A stretch of 64,000 nt of DNA from Archaeoglobaceae archaeon (GTDB lineage Archaea; Halobacteriota; Archaeoglobi; Archaeoglobales; Archaeoglobaceae): positions 62,001 through 126,000 of the forward strand of contig JALWDS010000004.1 in the NCBI GenBank assembly GCA_027036775.1, given 5' to 3'. Within the stretch, counting starts at the first letter, position 1; each line of letters starts with the position of its first letter. Positions 47,122-57,201 of the stretch are shown piece by piece. Position numbers and translations under genes: made by a program. Below the pieces are notes generated by a model. It searched no databases. It was not told the DNA's origin and saw only the letters and a program-made list of their open reading frames with translations.

Positions 47122-48425
47122 AATCCAAGCTTTTTGAACTTCAAAGGCAACTTGCCCTTCTCCAACTTCTTCATCTTCTTCATGACGCTCTTTATGGTCC
47201 TGTAATACTTCAAAAGCTCCTTCACGTCTTGAGGTGTTGTTCCACTACCAATCGCAATCCTCCTAATCCTTGAGGAGTCTATTATCTTCGGATTTAATAG
47301 CTCTTCTTCCGTCATCGAGTCCATTATAACCTTGAACTTCTTCATCTTCTCCTGAGTCATCTCCATTACGCTGTCGTCAACCTTCAAACCGAATCCAAAT
47401 GGTAGGAGTTCGAAAATCTTCTTTATCGGCCCCATCTTCTGCATCGCTTCGATCTGCTTGTAGATATCTTTGAGGGTGAACGTTCCCTTTATGAACTTCT
47501 CGGGCTCCAAATCCTCCTGCCTTGCAATTCTCTCAACCTTCTCTATCAGAGCCTTTATGTCACCCATCCCGAGCAAACGGGAAACGAATCCAGCTGGATC
47601 GAACCTCTCAAAGTCCTCTACCTTCTCACCGGTCCCTATGAAGGCGATCGGAATTCCTATCTCTCTCGCAGCCGACAATGCTCCACCACCCTTAGCGGTT
47701 CCGTCGAACTTCGTTATGATTATACCGTCTATTCCTATAGCCTCGTGAAAAGCCTTAGCCTGCTTAGATGCAAGTTGTCCTATCGCAGCATCTAAGACCA
47801 AGAGCTTGTAATCTGGATTCGCAACCTTGGCTATTTCGATCATCTCGTCTATGAGCTCCTTCTCTAAAGCGTGCCTCCCAGCGGTATCTATTACTATCAT
47901 GTCGTAATCTTTCAGCTTATTCAAGGCGTTCTCGACTATCTTTACCGCATCCTTTTCGTTCTTCTCACCGTAGAAAGCTATTCCGTAGCTTTCGGCCAAC
48001 TGTTTCAACTGTTCGTATGCGGCAGGTCTCCACGTGTCAGCACAGACTACCGCTGTCCTCAAGCCCTTATCTTTGAAGAACTTTGCGAGCTTTGCCGCTG
48101 TTGTCGTTTTACCGCTTCCCTGCAAACCGACGAGCATTATCTTAGACCTTTTGAGAGGAATCTCCAAACCCTCTCCAATTCCCTTCAAGAGCTCCTCGTA
48201 AACGATCTTTATTACGTGCTCCTTCGGATTCAATCCCTCCAAAACCTCCTCGCTCAAAGCCCTCTTCTTTATGGCGTCGCTGATCTCTTTAACGTGCCTA
48301 ACGTTTACGTCCGCCTTAATCAAAGCCCTCTGAATGTCCCTAACTATCTCCTCAACCAAAGCCTTATCTACGGTCGTTGATCTCGTTATCTTCCTTACAA
48401 CCTCCTTGAGCGATTCGAGTGCCAT
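47118..48425 (-). CDS. srp54: Signal recognition particle protein Srp54
   Basis: MLVGLQGSGKTTTAAKLAKFF...TAGRHALEKELIDEM...ITKFDGTAKGGGALSA...M-domain. Confidence 0.95.
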   Translation of the reverse strand: MALESLKEVVRKITRSTTVDKALVEEIVRDIQRALIKADVNVRHVKEISDAIKKRALSEEVLEGLNPKEHVIKIVYEELLKGIGEGLEIPLKRSKIMLVGLQGSGKTTTAAKLAKFFKDKGLRTAVVCADTWRPAAYEQLKQLAESYGIAFYGEKNEKDAVKIVENALNKLKDYDMIVIDTAGRHALEKELIDEMIEIAKVANPDYKLLVLDAAIGQLASKQAKAFHEAIGIDGIIITKFDGTAKGGGALSAAREIGIPIAFIGTGEKVEDFERFDPAGFVSRLLGMGDIKALIEKVERIARQEDLEPEKFIKGTFTLKDIYKQIEAMQKMGPIKKIFELLPFGFGLKVDDSVMEMTQEKMKKFKVIMDSMTEEELLNPKIIDSSRIRRIAIGSGTTPQDVKELLKYYRTIKSVMKKMKKLEKGKLPLKFKKLGF

Positions 48426-48459
48426 CGTTTTAAATTGACTCGACCTTTTATATCGTTTT

Positions 48460-49212
48460 TCAAAGCCCGGTTGGACAGTCTATAAATGTAACATCTACAT
48501 CAAACTCCTGTCCCACGACCTTCATGAGGGCCTTAACGCCAAAGGTTTCGGTCGCGTAGTGCCCAGCAAAAACGACGTTTACTTCACCCTCCTTTGCCAA
48601 GTGGTATATGCTGTGATCATGCTCACCCGTTAAAAACAGATCTATTCCCCTCTCTATGCCTTCATCCAAAGCGAATCCTCCCCTTCCCGAAACGACTCCA
48701 ACCCTTTTGACCTTTTCACTGCCGAACCTCAGAACCGTTAAATTGGGATTTATCCTCTCGCCAATCAACTTCAAAACGGAATCCAAAGACATGGCTTTAT
48801 CGTATGTGCCGATGTAACCTATCTCTCTACCCTGATAAACTCCGAAGCCTTCAACCGGCTCCAAATCCAAGTTTTTGAGGATTTGAGCGTTGTTTCCTAT
48901 CGAAGGGTGTGCATCTAAAGGCAAGTGAACCGCGTAAAGGGAAATTTCGTTCTTCAGAAGGAATTCGAGCCTCCTCTTAACTATTCCCCTAACGTATTCT
49001 ATCCCACCCCATATCAGCCCGTGATGGACTACTATCATATCCGCCCCAATCTCCTTAGCCTTCTCAAACACATCCATGCAGGCATCGACAGCAAAAGCAA
49101 CTTTGTTGACCTCCTTCTTTCCCTCAACCTGAAGCCCGTTTTTCGATTTGTCCTGCCACTCGTCAACCTTCAAGAGTTCGTTCAAGAAATCCACAATTTC
49201 GAAAAGCTCCAT
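48460..49212 (-). CDS. Nif3-like dinuclear metal center protein
   Basis: NGLQVEGKKEVNKVAFAVDACMDVFEKAKEIGADMIVVHHGLIWGG...HLPLDAHPSIGNN...LTGEHDHSIYHLAKEGEVNVVFAGHYATETFGVKAL. Confidence 0.93.
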   Translation of the reverse strand: MELFEIVDFLNELLKVDEWQDKSKNGLQVEGKKEVNKVAFAVDACMDVFEKAKEIGADMIVVHHGLIWGGIEYVRGIVKRRLEFLLKNEISLYAVHLPLDAHPSIGNNAQILKNLDLEPVEGFGVYQGREIGYIGTYDKAMSLDSVLKLIGERINPNLTVLRFGSEKVKRVGVVSGRGGFALDEGIERGIDLFLTGEHDHSIYHLAKEGEVNVVFAGHYATETFGVKALMKVVGQEFDVDVTFIDCPTGL

Positions 49213-49216
49213 GACA

Positions 49217-50308
49217 TCACCTCAAAACACCCAATTCCGAAAGCCTTTCGGGAAGATATACGTCAGTTACGAAACTCAAGCCGTATTTGGCTAAGGCCTG
49301 TTGTTCCGACTTTCTACCCAACTCAAGCTGGAGTTTTACTTCCCTTCTCCAGAAATCGCTGTCGAAACGGGGATCGGAAAGAATGGAATTCAAAGCTCTT
49401 ACGTCCTCATCGGTTAGCCTGTCCGAAGGTAGCTCGTATTTCAGTATGTCCGAGGGTCTAATCCCGACGAAGAGAGCAGAGGGGGTTGCAAGGTATTCCG
49501 AAAGGTGGGCGGATTTTATGGAACCGTAAGCAACGCTCGCGTAAATTCTATAGCTCCAAGGGTCCCCATCCGTAAAGACAACGATAGGCAAACCCAACTC
49601 CGAATTCAACCTCTTTAAAAGTCTCCTCGTGCTCCTCGCGGGTTGTCCCTTTAGGTGAACTATTACGGCGTTGTAATCCTCGTCGAATCCGTTCTCGACC
49701 AATCTATCTCTCATACCTCCCGTTTCAATGGCTATGACAAAATCAGCGTTGCACTCCAAGAATTCCAAGTTGTCAACGTTCGTAGGGATTTGATATCCTG
49801 CCTCGCCAACGTCGTCTCGGCAGTGTATTTCCCTTACTCCCCTCCTCGTTCTCTCCCTAATCTTTACATCTCCGAAAACCGTAGCTCCGTCCTCCTCGGG
49901 CCTAACGTTGAAAGATTCCCTCTGCAATCCAGTTAAAATTTCCAAATCCTCTATCAATCTGTCGCTTTCAACCTGCTCCTTAAACTTCGCAATCCCCCAG
50001 TTTTCGGATATGTAGTATATCTCCCTCAAAGTTGAAGACCTGTTTTGAGTCAACTGCTCCTTTAGAAAACCTACGAGGTAAAGCGTCTTCAGAATCTGAT
50101 AAGCTCCCTTAAGCGTTTTGGCGGACCTTACGGATTTCCTGTCACCGTAAACCCAAACCTCGCTCTCCTCTTTGAACTCGATGTTTCTCTTGGTTCTCGT
50201 AGTTATCTCAATTTCTGGAATTTCACCCCTTTTGATCTGATCGTAAACGCATTCTACGATCTTCAAAAGCTCCGTTAAAGCACTCACATCAAATCGTAGG
50301 ATCGGCAA
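49217..50308 (-). CDS. top6A: DNA topoisomerase VI subunit A
   Basis: [33 protein letters not shown]...[73 protein letters not shown]. Confidence 0.95.
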   Translation of the reverse strand: MPILRFDVSALTELLKIVECVYDQIKRGEIPEIEITTRTKRNIEFKEESEVWVYGDRKSVRSAKTLKGAYQILKTLYLVGFLKEQLTQNRSSTLREIYYISENWGIAKFKEQVESDRLIEDLEILTGLQRESFNVRPEEDGATVFGDVKIRERTRRGVREIHCRDDVGEAGYQIPTNVDNLEFLECNADFVIAIETGGMRDRLVENGFDEDYNAVIVHLKGQPARSTRRLLKRLNSELGLPIVVFTDGDPWSYRIYASVAYGSIKSAHLSEYLATPSALFVGIRPSDILKYELPSDRLTDEDVRALNSILSDPRFDSDFWRREVKLQLELGRKSEQQALAKYGLSFVTDVYLPERLSELGVLR

Positions 50309-50321
50309 AATTTAAAAATTT

Positions 50322-50993
50322 CTAATAGCCGTGAAAAAGCCGATCTCCAAGAAATTCCGGCAGACCAGCCTTTACAACAGCGTCGTAAACCTCCTGGATG
50401 TTGTATTTAACCCTCTTAAGTTTTATCTCGTTCTTCTCGGTGTCGTATATTGCAAAGGCTGAATCTGGATTTCCATCCCTCGGCTGACCAACGCTACCGG
50501 GATTTGCGAAGAACAAACCCCTATGCCACTTTACGAATTGGATGTGCGTGTGACCAACAACGACGTTTTCCTCCAAGTCTTCGAGAATGTATTCTATCCT
50601 CGGATCGTCTGGAAAGATGTATTCTTCAATTATCCTCAAATCTTCAGCTGGCATACCGTGGCAGATCAGAAACCATTCCGTTTCCAACTTTAACGGCAGT
50701 TCAGAAAGCCAATCCAAGTTTTCCTCTTTCAAGTTTTTCCTCGTCCATTCTCCAGCTATTCTTGCATACTCGTTGAATCCGAAGAAGTCCCCAGTAACTA
50801 CAGCGTAATCGTGGTTTCCCATAACGCATTTAACGTCGTTATCCCTCAAAATCTCTACGACTTCGTTTGGAAATGGATAATATCCTACAACGTCTCCAGC
50901 ACAGTATATTTCATCGCAATCGTTTAGACTTTTTAAGACTTCCTCCAAAGCCACTAAGTTTCCGTGGATGTCTGAAATCAGTCCTATCTTCAT
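50322..50993 (-). CDS. YfcE/MJ0936-like metallophosphoesterase
   Basis: MKIGLISDIHGNLVALEEVLKSLNDCDEIYCAGDVVGYYPFPNEVVEIL...CVMGNHDYA...VVGHTHIQF. Confidence 0.9.
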   Translation of the reverse strand: MKIGLISDIHGNLVALEEVLKSLNDCDEIYCAGDVVGYYPFPNEVVEILRDNDVKCVMGNHDYAVVTGDFFGFNEYARIAGEWTRKNLKEENLDWLSELPLKLETEWFLICHGMPAEDLRIIEEYIFPDDPRIEYILEDLEENVVVGHTHIQFVKWHRGLFFANPGSVGQPRDGNPDSAFAIYDTEKNEIKLKRVKYNIQEVYDAVVKAGLPEFLGDRLFHGY

Positions 50994-51003
50994 GTTGAGG
51001 GGT

Positions 51004-51555
51004 TTAACATACTGTAATAGAATCTTCCGCAACGATCGAACCTTTATATATGATAGCAATTTCGATTTTGTCTCCTTTTATCAACTTTACACCTTCCTTT
51101 TTTATTCTGAAACCTACGGTTTCCCCTTGACTCCAAATACCGTCCGATTTGTAACCTATCTCTCCTAAGTATCTGCTGTAATGGTTCGGATTTTCGTCGA
51201 TTAGATCGTCTCCTACGACGGAGTCATCGGGCAGTTTGTTGATTCCAACACCGAACTTCCAAGGGAAGTTTTGAAGGGTGCAAGACTCAACCTTACCACC
51301 GTGAAGGACTGTTAACAAAATCTTAACATCCTTAACCTTCAAAGGATCGCCGGCAACGTGTCTTAGAATTACCACTTGGTCGTGGTATATTTTCCCATTT
51401 CCCTCAGTGACTTTATCTATTTTTATTTTCACAAAGGTTGGCTTTGAGACCTCAAAATCGCCAACGTAGTGGAACGCTACGTATGCAAATGAAAAGGTTA
51501 ATGCGAGAATTATGGTCACCTGCAGAACTTGACTAACTCCTCTCGACGATTTCAT
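51004..51555 (-). CDS. Type IV pilin-like / secreted protein with class III-like N-terminus
   Basis: MKSSRGVSQVLQVTIILALTFSFAYVAFHYVG: short basic leader, G then hydrophobic stretch. Confidence 0.6.
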   Translation of the reverse strand: MKSSRGVSQVLQVTIILALTFSFAYVAFHYVGDFEVSKPTFVKIKIDKVTEGNGKIYHDQVVILRHVAGDPLKVKDVKILLTVLHGGKVESCTLQNFPWKFGVGINKLPDDSVVGDDLIDENPNHYSRYLGEIGYKSDGIWSQGETVGFRIKKEGVKLIKGDKIEIAIIYKGSIVAEDSITVC

Positions 51556-52207
51556 ACTTCGTCAAGTTGAAGTCCTCGGCCTTACCCAACTCTATGTTCT
51601 TCAGAGCGGTAACGATAGAGGCCTTGTATTTTGGAATATCTATCTCCGCTTTGATCGGAATACCGTTGTTCACGTAAACCCTAACCTTAACCCAACCCAA
51701 AAGCGGATCGTTTAATTGATACTCGTATGCGTCGCAACTTACGGACGTGTTGTTGAACTGCACCTCCTTCTTACCTAAATAGGTAACGTTTTCCGCCTTT
51801 TTGATGGAGTCAACGACGGTTTTCATCGTTACTATGGGTAGGCCTTCGTATCTGACGATGGAGTTGAGGGGTTTGAACCTGTAAACGTAGTTTGACACCG
51901 TAGGCATGAAGACGTAGTATTCGCCACCTTCGTCAATCAAAACGGCGTTTGTTATTGCCCTTTTCAGCCTAACATACATCGGATTTTCGCAAGTCGTTTT
52001 CAGGTCCTTAAACCTCACGATCGTTTTGTTACCCAAAACGTCCAGAGTAAAGGTGTAATTGACTTGGCAACCCATTATCTTTAGGGAATAGCTGTCCGCC
52101 CTGAAGTTGTCGGGTAGGTTTGCATTGAGAGAGTGGCTCAATTTGCTCGTGGTTTGAATGCAAAAACAGAGAGAAATTGCAAGTAGCAACACCGCAAGCT
52201 TTCTCAT
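51533..52207 (-). CDS. Predicted lipoprotein (LolA-like fold possible)
   Basis: MRKLAVLLLAISLCFCIQ lipobox; beta-rich YSLKIMGCQVNYTFTLDVLGNKTIVRFKDLK. Confidence 0.55.
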   Translation of the reverse strand: MRKLAVLLLAISLCFCIQTTSKLSHSLNANLPDNFRADSYSLKIMGCQVNYTFTLDVLGNKTIVRFKDLKTTCENPMYVRLKRAITNAVLIDEGGEYYVFMPTVSNYVYRFKPLNSIVRYEGLPIVTMKTVVDSIKKAENVTYLGKKEVQFNNTSVSCDAYEYQLNDPLLGWVKVRVYVNNGIPIKAEIDIPKYKASIVTALKNIELGKAEDFNLTKYEIVERS

Positions 52208-52288
52208 GGTTGTTTATGGTTAAAAAGTTTTGATATAGTTTTCGATTGGGGGAAATCTTTAAATATTTAAGGTTATATAATATTTATT

Positions 52289-52591
52289 GTGAAGTGGAGG
52301 TTCGTGATTCCGGTGCTCGTGATGGGAATGCTATTGGGTAACGTGCACGTCTCAAAGTTCAATCCGCTCTCGGAAGACTCGAACGGCAACGGTATTCCAG
52401 ACATCCTCGAAGGACACGTCTTAGTTTACAGCTTCGTCGTTCCAGTGGTTGCGACTTGCACCATTACCGCTTTGATATTCTACGTAGCCTTCGCCTCGGA
52501 ACACGTGTTGAAGGAGGGCAGAGATTACAGGGGCAACATCGACTTGATCGTGAAGGTTTTCAAGTCCAAGTATAGGGAGGTGATCGTATGA
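52289..52591 (+). CDS. Small membrane/secreted protein with TSP3-like Ca-binding motif
   Basis: NPLSEDSNGNGIPDILEGHV, then TM VYSFVVPVVATCTITALIFYVAFA. Confidence 0.6.
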   Translation: MKWRFVIPVLVMGMLLGNVHVSKFNPLSEDSNGNGIPDILEGHVLVYSFVVPVVATCTITALIFYVAFASEHVLKEGRDYRGNIDLIVKVFKSKYREVIV

Positions 52592-52839
52592 GGGTGTGGG
52601 CTATTTTCGGTCTGTTTTTGATTTTGTGTGCGGTCGGTGTCGTTTTGGCTAAATCGATTAATAACGTGCTTTCCGAAGATGCAGACGGTGACGGAATGCC
52701 CACCATTGTCGAAAAGGCCGTTGGAACCAATCCCAACGATCCGTTGAGCTGTATTACTGTTAAAGGAATTAGCTACGTTGAAAGCAATAACACCAGTATC
52801 TTGATTGAAGTCGCCAACGTGACCGTGGGAGGTGGGTGA
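52588..52839 (+). CDS. Small secreted protein with TSP3-like Ca-binding motif
   Basis: Signal MRVWAIFGLFLILCAVGVVLA; NVLSEDADGDGMPTIVEKAVGTNPNDPLS. Confidence 0.65.
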   Translation: MRVWAIFGLFLILCAVGVVLAKSINNVLSEDADGDGMPTIVEKAVGTNPNDPLSCITVKGISYVESNNTSILIEVANVTVGGG

Positions 52840-55800
52840 AGATGAAGGGGTTTAAAATTTTCGTCTTTGCAATGATAACGATTGCACTGTTAATTCCGGC
52901 GGTTTACGCCGAGCAGGTTAAGTTGGGAGTGGACATTTATCCCCAAAGCGTTTACGAGGGTGGAACGGCAAAGGTTTCGATAAACGTTAGCGGTGCGTCG
53001 GAAAGCCAAGTTCAAACGATACCCGTGGACGTTATGCTCGTAATGGACTGCTCTGGCTCGATGTATAGATACGGTAACATAATAAGCGGACCTTACAACG
53101 TCACCCTGAAGACGAGTTGGAGGAAGATCGGAGAGTTCAGATTAAACAAAACCTCGAACGTCGAAGTGATGTTGCAGACCCTACCGGGCAGAGGTCTGGG
53201 TGCGGATTGGTATGTCGAACCTTACGACCTATTCGAAGTTTACCTAAAGAACAAGGATGAGGGTTGGACAACACCGATAGGTTACGGATACTCCGTAGTT
53301 AGATACATCGATGTTCCACCGGGGAACTACGAGGTTTACGCAAAGCTTTACTACTACGATAGATACTATACACAGCCGAACAGAGTTTTCGCAATTGAAC
53401 TACCTCCAGTAAGAATCGACTCCGCGAAGCAATCCGCAAAGGCTTTCGTTGATATACTGAAGGACAACGACAGAGTTGGACTCGTCAGGTTTGGTGAAGG
53501 GGCAAGCCTCTTGGTAGGTTTAACTTCGAACAAGAACTACGTTAAAAGAAAGATCGATAGACTCTACCCAGATGGCGGAACGCCGATGGGCGACGCCTTA
53601 AAGCTGGCCATAAATCATCTGATAAAGAGGGGTAGAAGCAACGCAGTCAAAGTTATACTACTATTCACAGACGGTTGGTGGAACGAAGGTTGCAATCCGA
53701 TCAAACAGGCTTACAGAGCTAAGAGGAAAGGTATAATAATCTACACGATCGGATGGGGCGCGGTAAACGATGCGGAACTCAAGAAGATTGCGGAAATAAC
53801 TGGCGGTAAATACTACTACGCCACGACGAGTGAGGAGCTACGGAGCATATACGAAAAGCTGGCAAAGAGGTTGTCGAACATAACAGCCAAGAACGTTAGA
53901 GTTGAGGTTAACTTAAACAACAACGTAGAATACTCGAATCCAAGCGTAAAACCAAGCGGTAACGGTCTCGTTTGGGATATCGGAACTCTATCTGAAAACG
54001 AAACTTGGAACGTCAGCTTCAACGTTAAACCGTTGGTCGATCCAAACACACCTACGACATACAACATAGGCGATGTAGTCGTCAGTTACAGTTGGAACGG
54101 TAGGAGTATGGTGGTATCAAAACCGTTACAGCTGACGGTCATACCCGTTAAACCGGAGAGTATAGTTGCAGAAGCTAACAGGACTACGATAAACGAATTA
54201 GAGACAGTCAGGATAAACGTCTCGGTTTTCACGAACGAGGAGTTGAGCGGTAAGGTCGCTGTAAGGCCCAAAGTGTTAAACGTCAACGGCGGTGAGTTTA
54301 CGGTGTTCATATTCGATACCAACGTAGATACGGGCACGATAACGATAACCAAGATAAACGGCGAGAGCGTTAACGTGAAGCCCCTCTGGGCGAAGAGATG
54401 TAGGATCAAGACGATTGCAAAGTTCGACAGAAGTGACGTAAGGGATTATCTCAGCGTAGGATACAACACGTTCACCGTAAGCTGGAGAGATGCGGAAGGT
54501 AACTACCACGAGGGCAGTGCTACGGTGAAGGTCGTAAACAATAATCAGCACGGATGCAACTGTCACAAGAAGTGGTCCAAATTCGAATTGAGCGGTGAAA
54601 GATACAACTTAACTTGGAGTTCTTCAGAAGAGCTCAACGATACGAATACGAAATACGTTAACTTCAACTTCGACGAGGAAACTCTAACCGGAACTCTCAT
54701 CTGGACTCCGAGTCAGGACTTCGTGAAGCATCCCAAGACCAGCGATAGCGTGACGTTCACATTCTACTTGAAGGACGAGAACGGCAACGTTTTGAACAGC
54801 ACGAGCGTTACGATAACGATTAACGACGTCAACAGAAAGCCGATTGTAGAAATTACTCCGAAAACGGTTACGGTAAACGAAGGGGAATCGATGACACCCG
54901 TAACGATAAAGGTCAATGATGAGGACGGAGACAACGTAAACGTTACTGCGGAGAACTTGCCAGACTGGGCCAATATAGCTAAAGTAACCGCTACAACTTG
55001 GGAAATTACGGGAACCCCAAGCTACGACGATGCTGGAGAATACGCAGTGACGATTAAGGTCAGCGACGGCATCGATACGATAACGGAAGGTGTCAATATT
55101 ACGGTCAACAACGTAAATAGACCGCCGATAATAGATGAAATCGAAGGTAAAACTGTTTACAACGAAACGGAGACTGTTAAACTGAAGATAATAGCACACG
55201 ACCCAGATGGAGACACCATAACCTACGGTAAGAATGTGACGTTTGGAACCATGAACGGTAACGTGTTCACGTGGACACCGAGCTACGACTTCGTAAGGCA
55301 TCCAGATAGAAGTAAAACGGTTACGATAACGTTCACCGTTAAGGACAAATACGGAGCTGAGAACAGCACGAGCGTTACGATAACGGTTAACGACGTCAAC
55401 AGAAAGCCGATTGTAAGGATCACACCAGACAAGAGCGAAGTAAACGTGAGCGAAAACGTTACGTTCACGGTTCAAGTAATCGACTTGGACAACGACGCGA
55501 TGAAGGTCACGTTAGATTTCGGCGACGGTAAAGTCAAAACCATGCAGTTACAAAACGGTAGCGTAGAAACGTTCCAGCACGCATACGATAGCGAAGGTAA
55601 ACACACGGTTAAACTGACCGTCGATGACGGATTCGGTGGAATCAACGAAACCAACGTCACGATAACGGTCAATAAGCCCAAAGAAAACGGTAGTAATGGA
55701 GGAGGTTCTGGCGGAGGAGGCAATGGAGGTTCAACTCCACCGTCTCTTGACAACGTGAAACCGTTTATCTCTGGTAGTGGACCCTACGTCGGAGAGCCGA

Positions 55801-56129
55801 TCTACATCTACATCATAAACGAGACATACTACAAGGAGCAGGAGCATAAGGATGAGTTCAGCAACCTCAAGGGAGCCATCAAGATTTACGTGAACGTAAC
55901 TGACGTAACGAGTGAAAACGCCGAAAAGTATTACGTAAACGTTACCGTGAACGGAGTCGAAATCTACAACGACACATTGGAGGGATTGATCGACAATCAC
56001 TACTTAAAGACCGTATTCGTTCCGATGAAACCCATAAGATACGACGTATGTGCGAACATATTCAACTCGACAAAGGTAGTCGATAGCGGTTGCACAAACG
56101 TCTCGGTTGGAGTTAGGAAGGTAACCTAA
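52836..56129 (+). CDS. Large VWA-domain adhesin with cadherin-like/Ig and PKD repeats
   Basis: Signal peptide; MIDAS VMDCSGSM, LFTDGWWN; repeated NRKPIVEITPKTVTVNEGES...VKVSDGIDTITEGVNITV units; PKD-like VTLDFGDGKVKTMQLQ...HTVKLTVDDGFGG. Confidence 0.88.
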   Translation: MKMKGFKIFVFAMITIALLIPAVYAEQVKLGVDIYPQSVYEGGTAKVSINVSGASESQVQTIPVDVMLVMDCSGSMYRYGNIISGPYNVTLKTSWRKIGEFRLNKTSNVEVMLQTLPGRGLGADWYVEPYDLFEVYLKNKDEGWTTPIGYGYSVVRYIDVPPGNYEVYAKLYYYDRYYTQPNRVFAIELPPVRIDSAKQSAKAFVDILKDNDRVGLVRFGEGASLLVGLTSNKNYVKRKIDRLYPDGGTPMGDALKLAINHLIKRGRSNAVKVILLFTDGWWNEGCNPIKQAYRAKRKGIIIYTIGWGAVNDAELKKIAEITGGKYYYATTSEELRSIYEKLAKRLSNITAKNVRVEVNLNNNVEYSNPSVKPSGNGLVWDIGTLSENETWNVSFNVKPLVDPNTPTTYNIGDVVVSYSWNGRSMVVSKPLQLTVIPVKPESIVAEANRTTINELETVRINVSVFTNEELSGKVAVRPKVLNVNGGEFTVFIFDTNVDTGTITITKINGESVNVKPLWAKRCRIKTIAKFDRSDVRDYLSVGYNTFTVSWRDAEGNYHEGSATVKVVNNNQHGCNCHKKWSKFELSGERYNLTWSSSEELNDTNTKYVNFNFDEETLTGTLIWTPSQDFVKHPKTSDSVTFTFYLKDENGNVLNSTSVTITINDVNRKPIVEITPKTVTVNEGESMTPVTIKVNDEDGDNVNVTAENLPDWANIAKVTATTWEITGTPSYDDAGEYAVTIKVSDGIDTITEGVNITVNNVNRPPIIDEIEGKTVYNETETVKLKIIAHDPDGDTITYGKNVTFGTMNGNVFTWTPSYDFVRHPDRSKTVTITFTVKDKYGAENSTSVTITVNDVNRKPIVRITPDKSEVNVSENVTFTVQVIDLDNDAMKVTLDFGDGKVKTMQLQNGSVETFQHAYDSEGKHTVKLTVDDGFGGINETNVTITVNKPKENGSNGGGSGGGGNGGSTPPSLDNVKPFISGSGPYVGEPIYIYIINETYYKEQEHKDEFSNLKGAIKIYVNVTDVTSENAEKYYVNVTVNGVEIYNDTLEGLIDNHYLKTVFVPMKPIRYDVCANIFNSTKVVDSGCTNVSVGVRKVT

Positions 56130-56160
56130 AAATTAAATTTTTAATATTTTTAATTTATTT

Positions 56161-56826
56161 TTACCTCACCGAAACGTTACAAAAGGTCACTATGCCGTTT
56201 TTCAACGAAATCTCCAGAGTTTTACCATTCTGCTGAACGTTGAAATCCAAAGAACGTTTAAAAGCTTTGAGCAAACCATCGTCTTCAAAAGTTATGTTCA
56301 CGCTTGCCACGTTTTTAACACTGCGCGAGCATCCCTCGTTCTTTATAAGAATCTGTTTCAATCCGCTGAAGGCCAAGCTTCCCGAGACGTTTACAATTCT
56401 AACGTAGGACCTGGACCCGTTTAAGAAAGGGGGCTTGGTTACCGCAATGCAATCGTTACCGAAGCATTCCACGACCGTCCCCAAAACTAAGTAAATCCTA
56501 TCGTTCCCCATTCGATAGACCAAAGCGTTTACGTCGTAATTTTTAGAGTCGAAGCTGATGTTTCCTACTTTCTCCGTGTAAACGACTCCCCTCTTAACGT
56601 TCAAGTTCACGACCTTTTCGGGCGTTACGTTCGTCGATGCGGATAGAAAGATATCTTTGAGAACTAAGAATTCACCCTCCATGACCTTGAAGTTGGCGTA
56701 GTTTTCGTAGTCGTTTATCCTCGGCATGGCCTCCATGTATATGACGCTGAGCAGGAACGCTATCATTCCGAAGAGGAGTATGTATCCGTAGATTTCAGAA
56801 ACTCCTACCTGCTCACGTTTATCCAT
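56161..56826 (-). CDS. Prepilin-like protein (pilin cluster member 5)
   Basis: MDKREQVGVSEIYGYILLFGMIAFLLSVIYMEAM class III-like leader. Confidence 0.65.
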   Translation of the reverse strand: MDKREQVGVSEIYGYILLFGMIAFLLSVIYMEAMPRINDYENYANFKVMEGEFLVLKDIFLSASTNVTPEKVVNLNVKRGVVYTEKVGNISFDSKNYDVNALVYRMGNDRIYLVLGTVVECFGNDCIAVTKPPFLNGSRSYVRIVNVSGSLAFSGLKQILIKNEGCSRSVKNVASVNITFEDDGLLKAFKRSLDFNVQQNGKTLEISLKNGIVTFCNVSVR

Positions 56827-57197
56827 AGCACACCTACCCCCGTGTAGTTCAAACTCGAATTCAACTCACTCTTTATACCGCTCATGTAAACGCAAAAACT
56901 GTTTACGCCAATCACGCAAACGCTTTCGTTCTCGTATTTCACATCGTAAGGTTCCCCTGCGATCTGACTCGGAACGATCATCCTATAACTTAAAGATACG
57001 TTGTGAGGTAGAAATACGACCGCACCGAAGAGGTTGTTCGCAACCGCGTTTGCAACGTCGTTCGTTCCCGACTGAAAGGTTATAGACCTCCCGACTTCGT
57101 CGAGAGTGTTGCTCAAACTCTTGACGGAGAAGTAAAGCATGGAGAGCATCATTAGGGCTATGATTAGAAATATTATAACGCCCTGCCCCCTACCCAT
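56805..57197 (-). CDS. Prepilin-like protein (pilin cluster member 4)
   Basis: MGRGQGVIIFLIIALMMLSMLYFSVKS. Confidence 0.65.
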   Translation of the reverse strand: MGRGQGVIIFLIIALMMLSMLYFSVKSLSNTLDEVGRSITFQSGTNDVANAVANNLFGAVVFLPHNVSLSYRMIVPSQIAGEPYDVKYENESVCVIGVNSFCVYMSGIKSELNSSLNYTGVGVLWINVSR

Positions 57198-57201
57198 CCG
57201 A

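Noticed and set aside
49217-50308. Top6A without an adjacent top6B as a novel orphan
   Set aside because: Separation of the two subunit genes is known in some archaea and the partner may lie outside this window.
54684-55475. 263-aa minus-strand ORF inside the adhesin gene
   Set aside because: Antisense shadow of the repeat-rich adhesin; internal repeats simply mirror the sense repeats.
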